Positions 63,740-64,000 of a stretch of 64,000 bases of DNA are shown piece by piece (within the stretch, counting starts at the first letter, position 1; every line of letters starts with the position of its first letter). Both the position numbers and the translations under genes were made by a program. This stretch comes from Shinisaurus crocodilurus (taxonomy: Eukaryota > Chordata > Lepidosauria > Squamata > Shinisauridae): assembly GCA_021292165.1 (NCBI GenBank), contig CM037877.1, forward strand, positions 160,537,871 to 160,601,870, given 5' to 3'. The notes under the pieces are model-generated. The model was not told where the DNA came from. It did no database searches and saw nothing but the letters and a program-made list of their open reading frames with translations.

Positions 63740-64000
63740 TAGAGTTGTAAATCGAGCCTCCGCCGGGGCAGAACGAAGCCGAGCATGGCCCCGCTCGCAC
63801 CCCGGCGAGGCCTTACCTCCTCTTTGGGGTGGCTCGCACGCTCCGCGGAGAGCTGCCCCAGCCGCCTGATCCGGCGGAGAACCGCCCGCTCTGCTCGATC
63901 GGTCCCGTTGCATCACTTCCGGGACCGGAAATGACGCGACGGGACCAATCTGCGCCTGCGCAGAGGCCCCGTCGCGTCATTTCCGGTCCTGGAAGTGATG
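63740..64000. other. CpG-rich right-edge sequence with 33-bp inverted repeat
   Basis: Abrupt rise in CpG density. 63911-63943 and 63968-64000 are inverted repeats with one mismatch, each containing 'atttccggtcc' / 'ggaccggaaat' ETS-like sites. They are separated by 'ctgcgcctgcgcag', an NRF1-like palindrome. It could be a CpG-island promoter or the interior of a GC-rich foldback transposon. The right arm ends exactly at the window edge, so the full extent is unseen. Confidence 0.55.

Overview
This window is repeat-rich, gene-poor vertebrate DNA, most probably from a squamate reptile (lizard or snake). The diagnostic signal is a set of dispersed tRNA-headed SINEs with the layout of the squamate Sauria SINE: pol III A/B boxes, a conserved body, and an end in (TAAA)n. 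They sit beside CR1 and L2/CR1-clade LINE fragments, many short palindromic MITEs, and abundant ATT/AAT, CT and TG microsatellites. I find no intact protein-coding gene, no convincing spliced exon, no rRNA or tRNA gene and no CRISPR array. Every long reading frame is a broken LINE reverse transcriptase, sits in low-complexity sequence, or belongs to a recognisable repeat.

Layout. 0-6 kb: nested MITEs, a LINE 3' end split by a Sauria SINE, and a unique block near 3.6-4.0 kb. 6.6-9.2 kb: a foldback transposon carrying a solo LTR and a GC-rich hairpin array. 9.4-18 kb: unique sequence with a candidate diverged LTR, a 5S-rRNA-headed SINE, and hAT and mariner-type MITEs. 19-26.5 kb: the densest mobile cluster, with a 0.9-kb hAT element, an LTR split by a Harbinger-type MITE, and an L2-like LINE split by a minus-strand LTR that itself carries a near-perfect palindromic hAT MITE, then a Sauria SINE and a second LINE. 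27-36 kb: GC-rich repeats, a second 5S-headed SINE, a 1.1-kb hAT element and microsatellites. 36.8-38.1 kb and 43.5-44.1 kb: unique blocks that look like conserved noncoding DNA. 45-50 kb: a (TGCATTTT)-like repeat, one copy of which is interrupted by a second copy of the 6.8-kb LTR. 51-58 kb: a degenerate minisatellite, a MITE split by a SINE, a minus-strand L2-like LINE, a CR1 3' end, a tRNA SINE and a recent 116-bp tandem duplication. 60-64 kb: a GC-rich hAT element, a repeat with CTCF-like motifs, and a CpG-rich inverted repeat at the right edge.

The strongest results come from exact boundaries. Target-site duplications define 8-bp (hAT), TTA (PIF/Harbinger), TA (Tc1/mariner) and 4-5-bp (LTR) insertions, which gives a relative-age order for several nests. 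No genes work together here. The likely functional content is cis-regulatory, in the unique blocks between repeats, as expected of a large intron or intergenic desert. That is inference and rests on sequence texture only.
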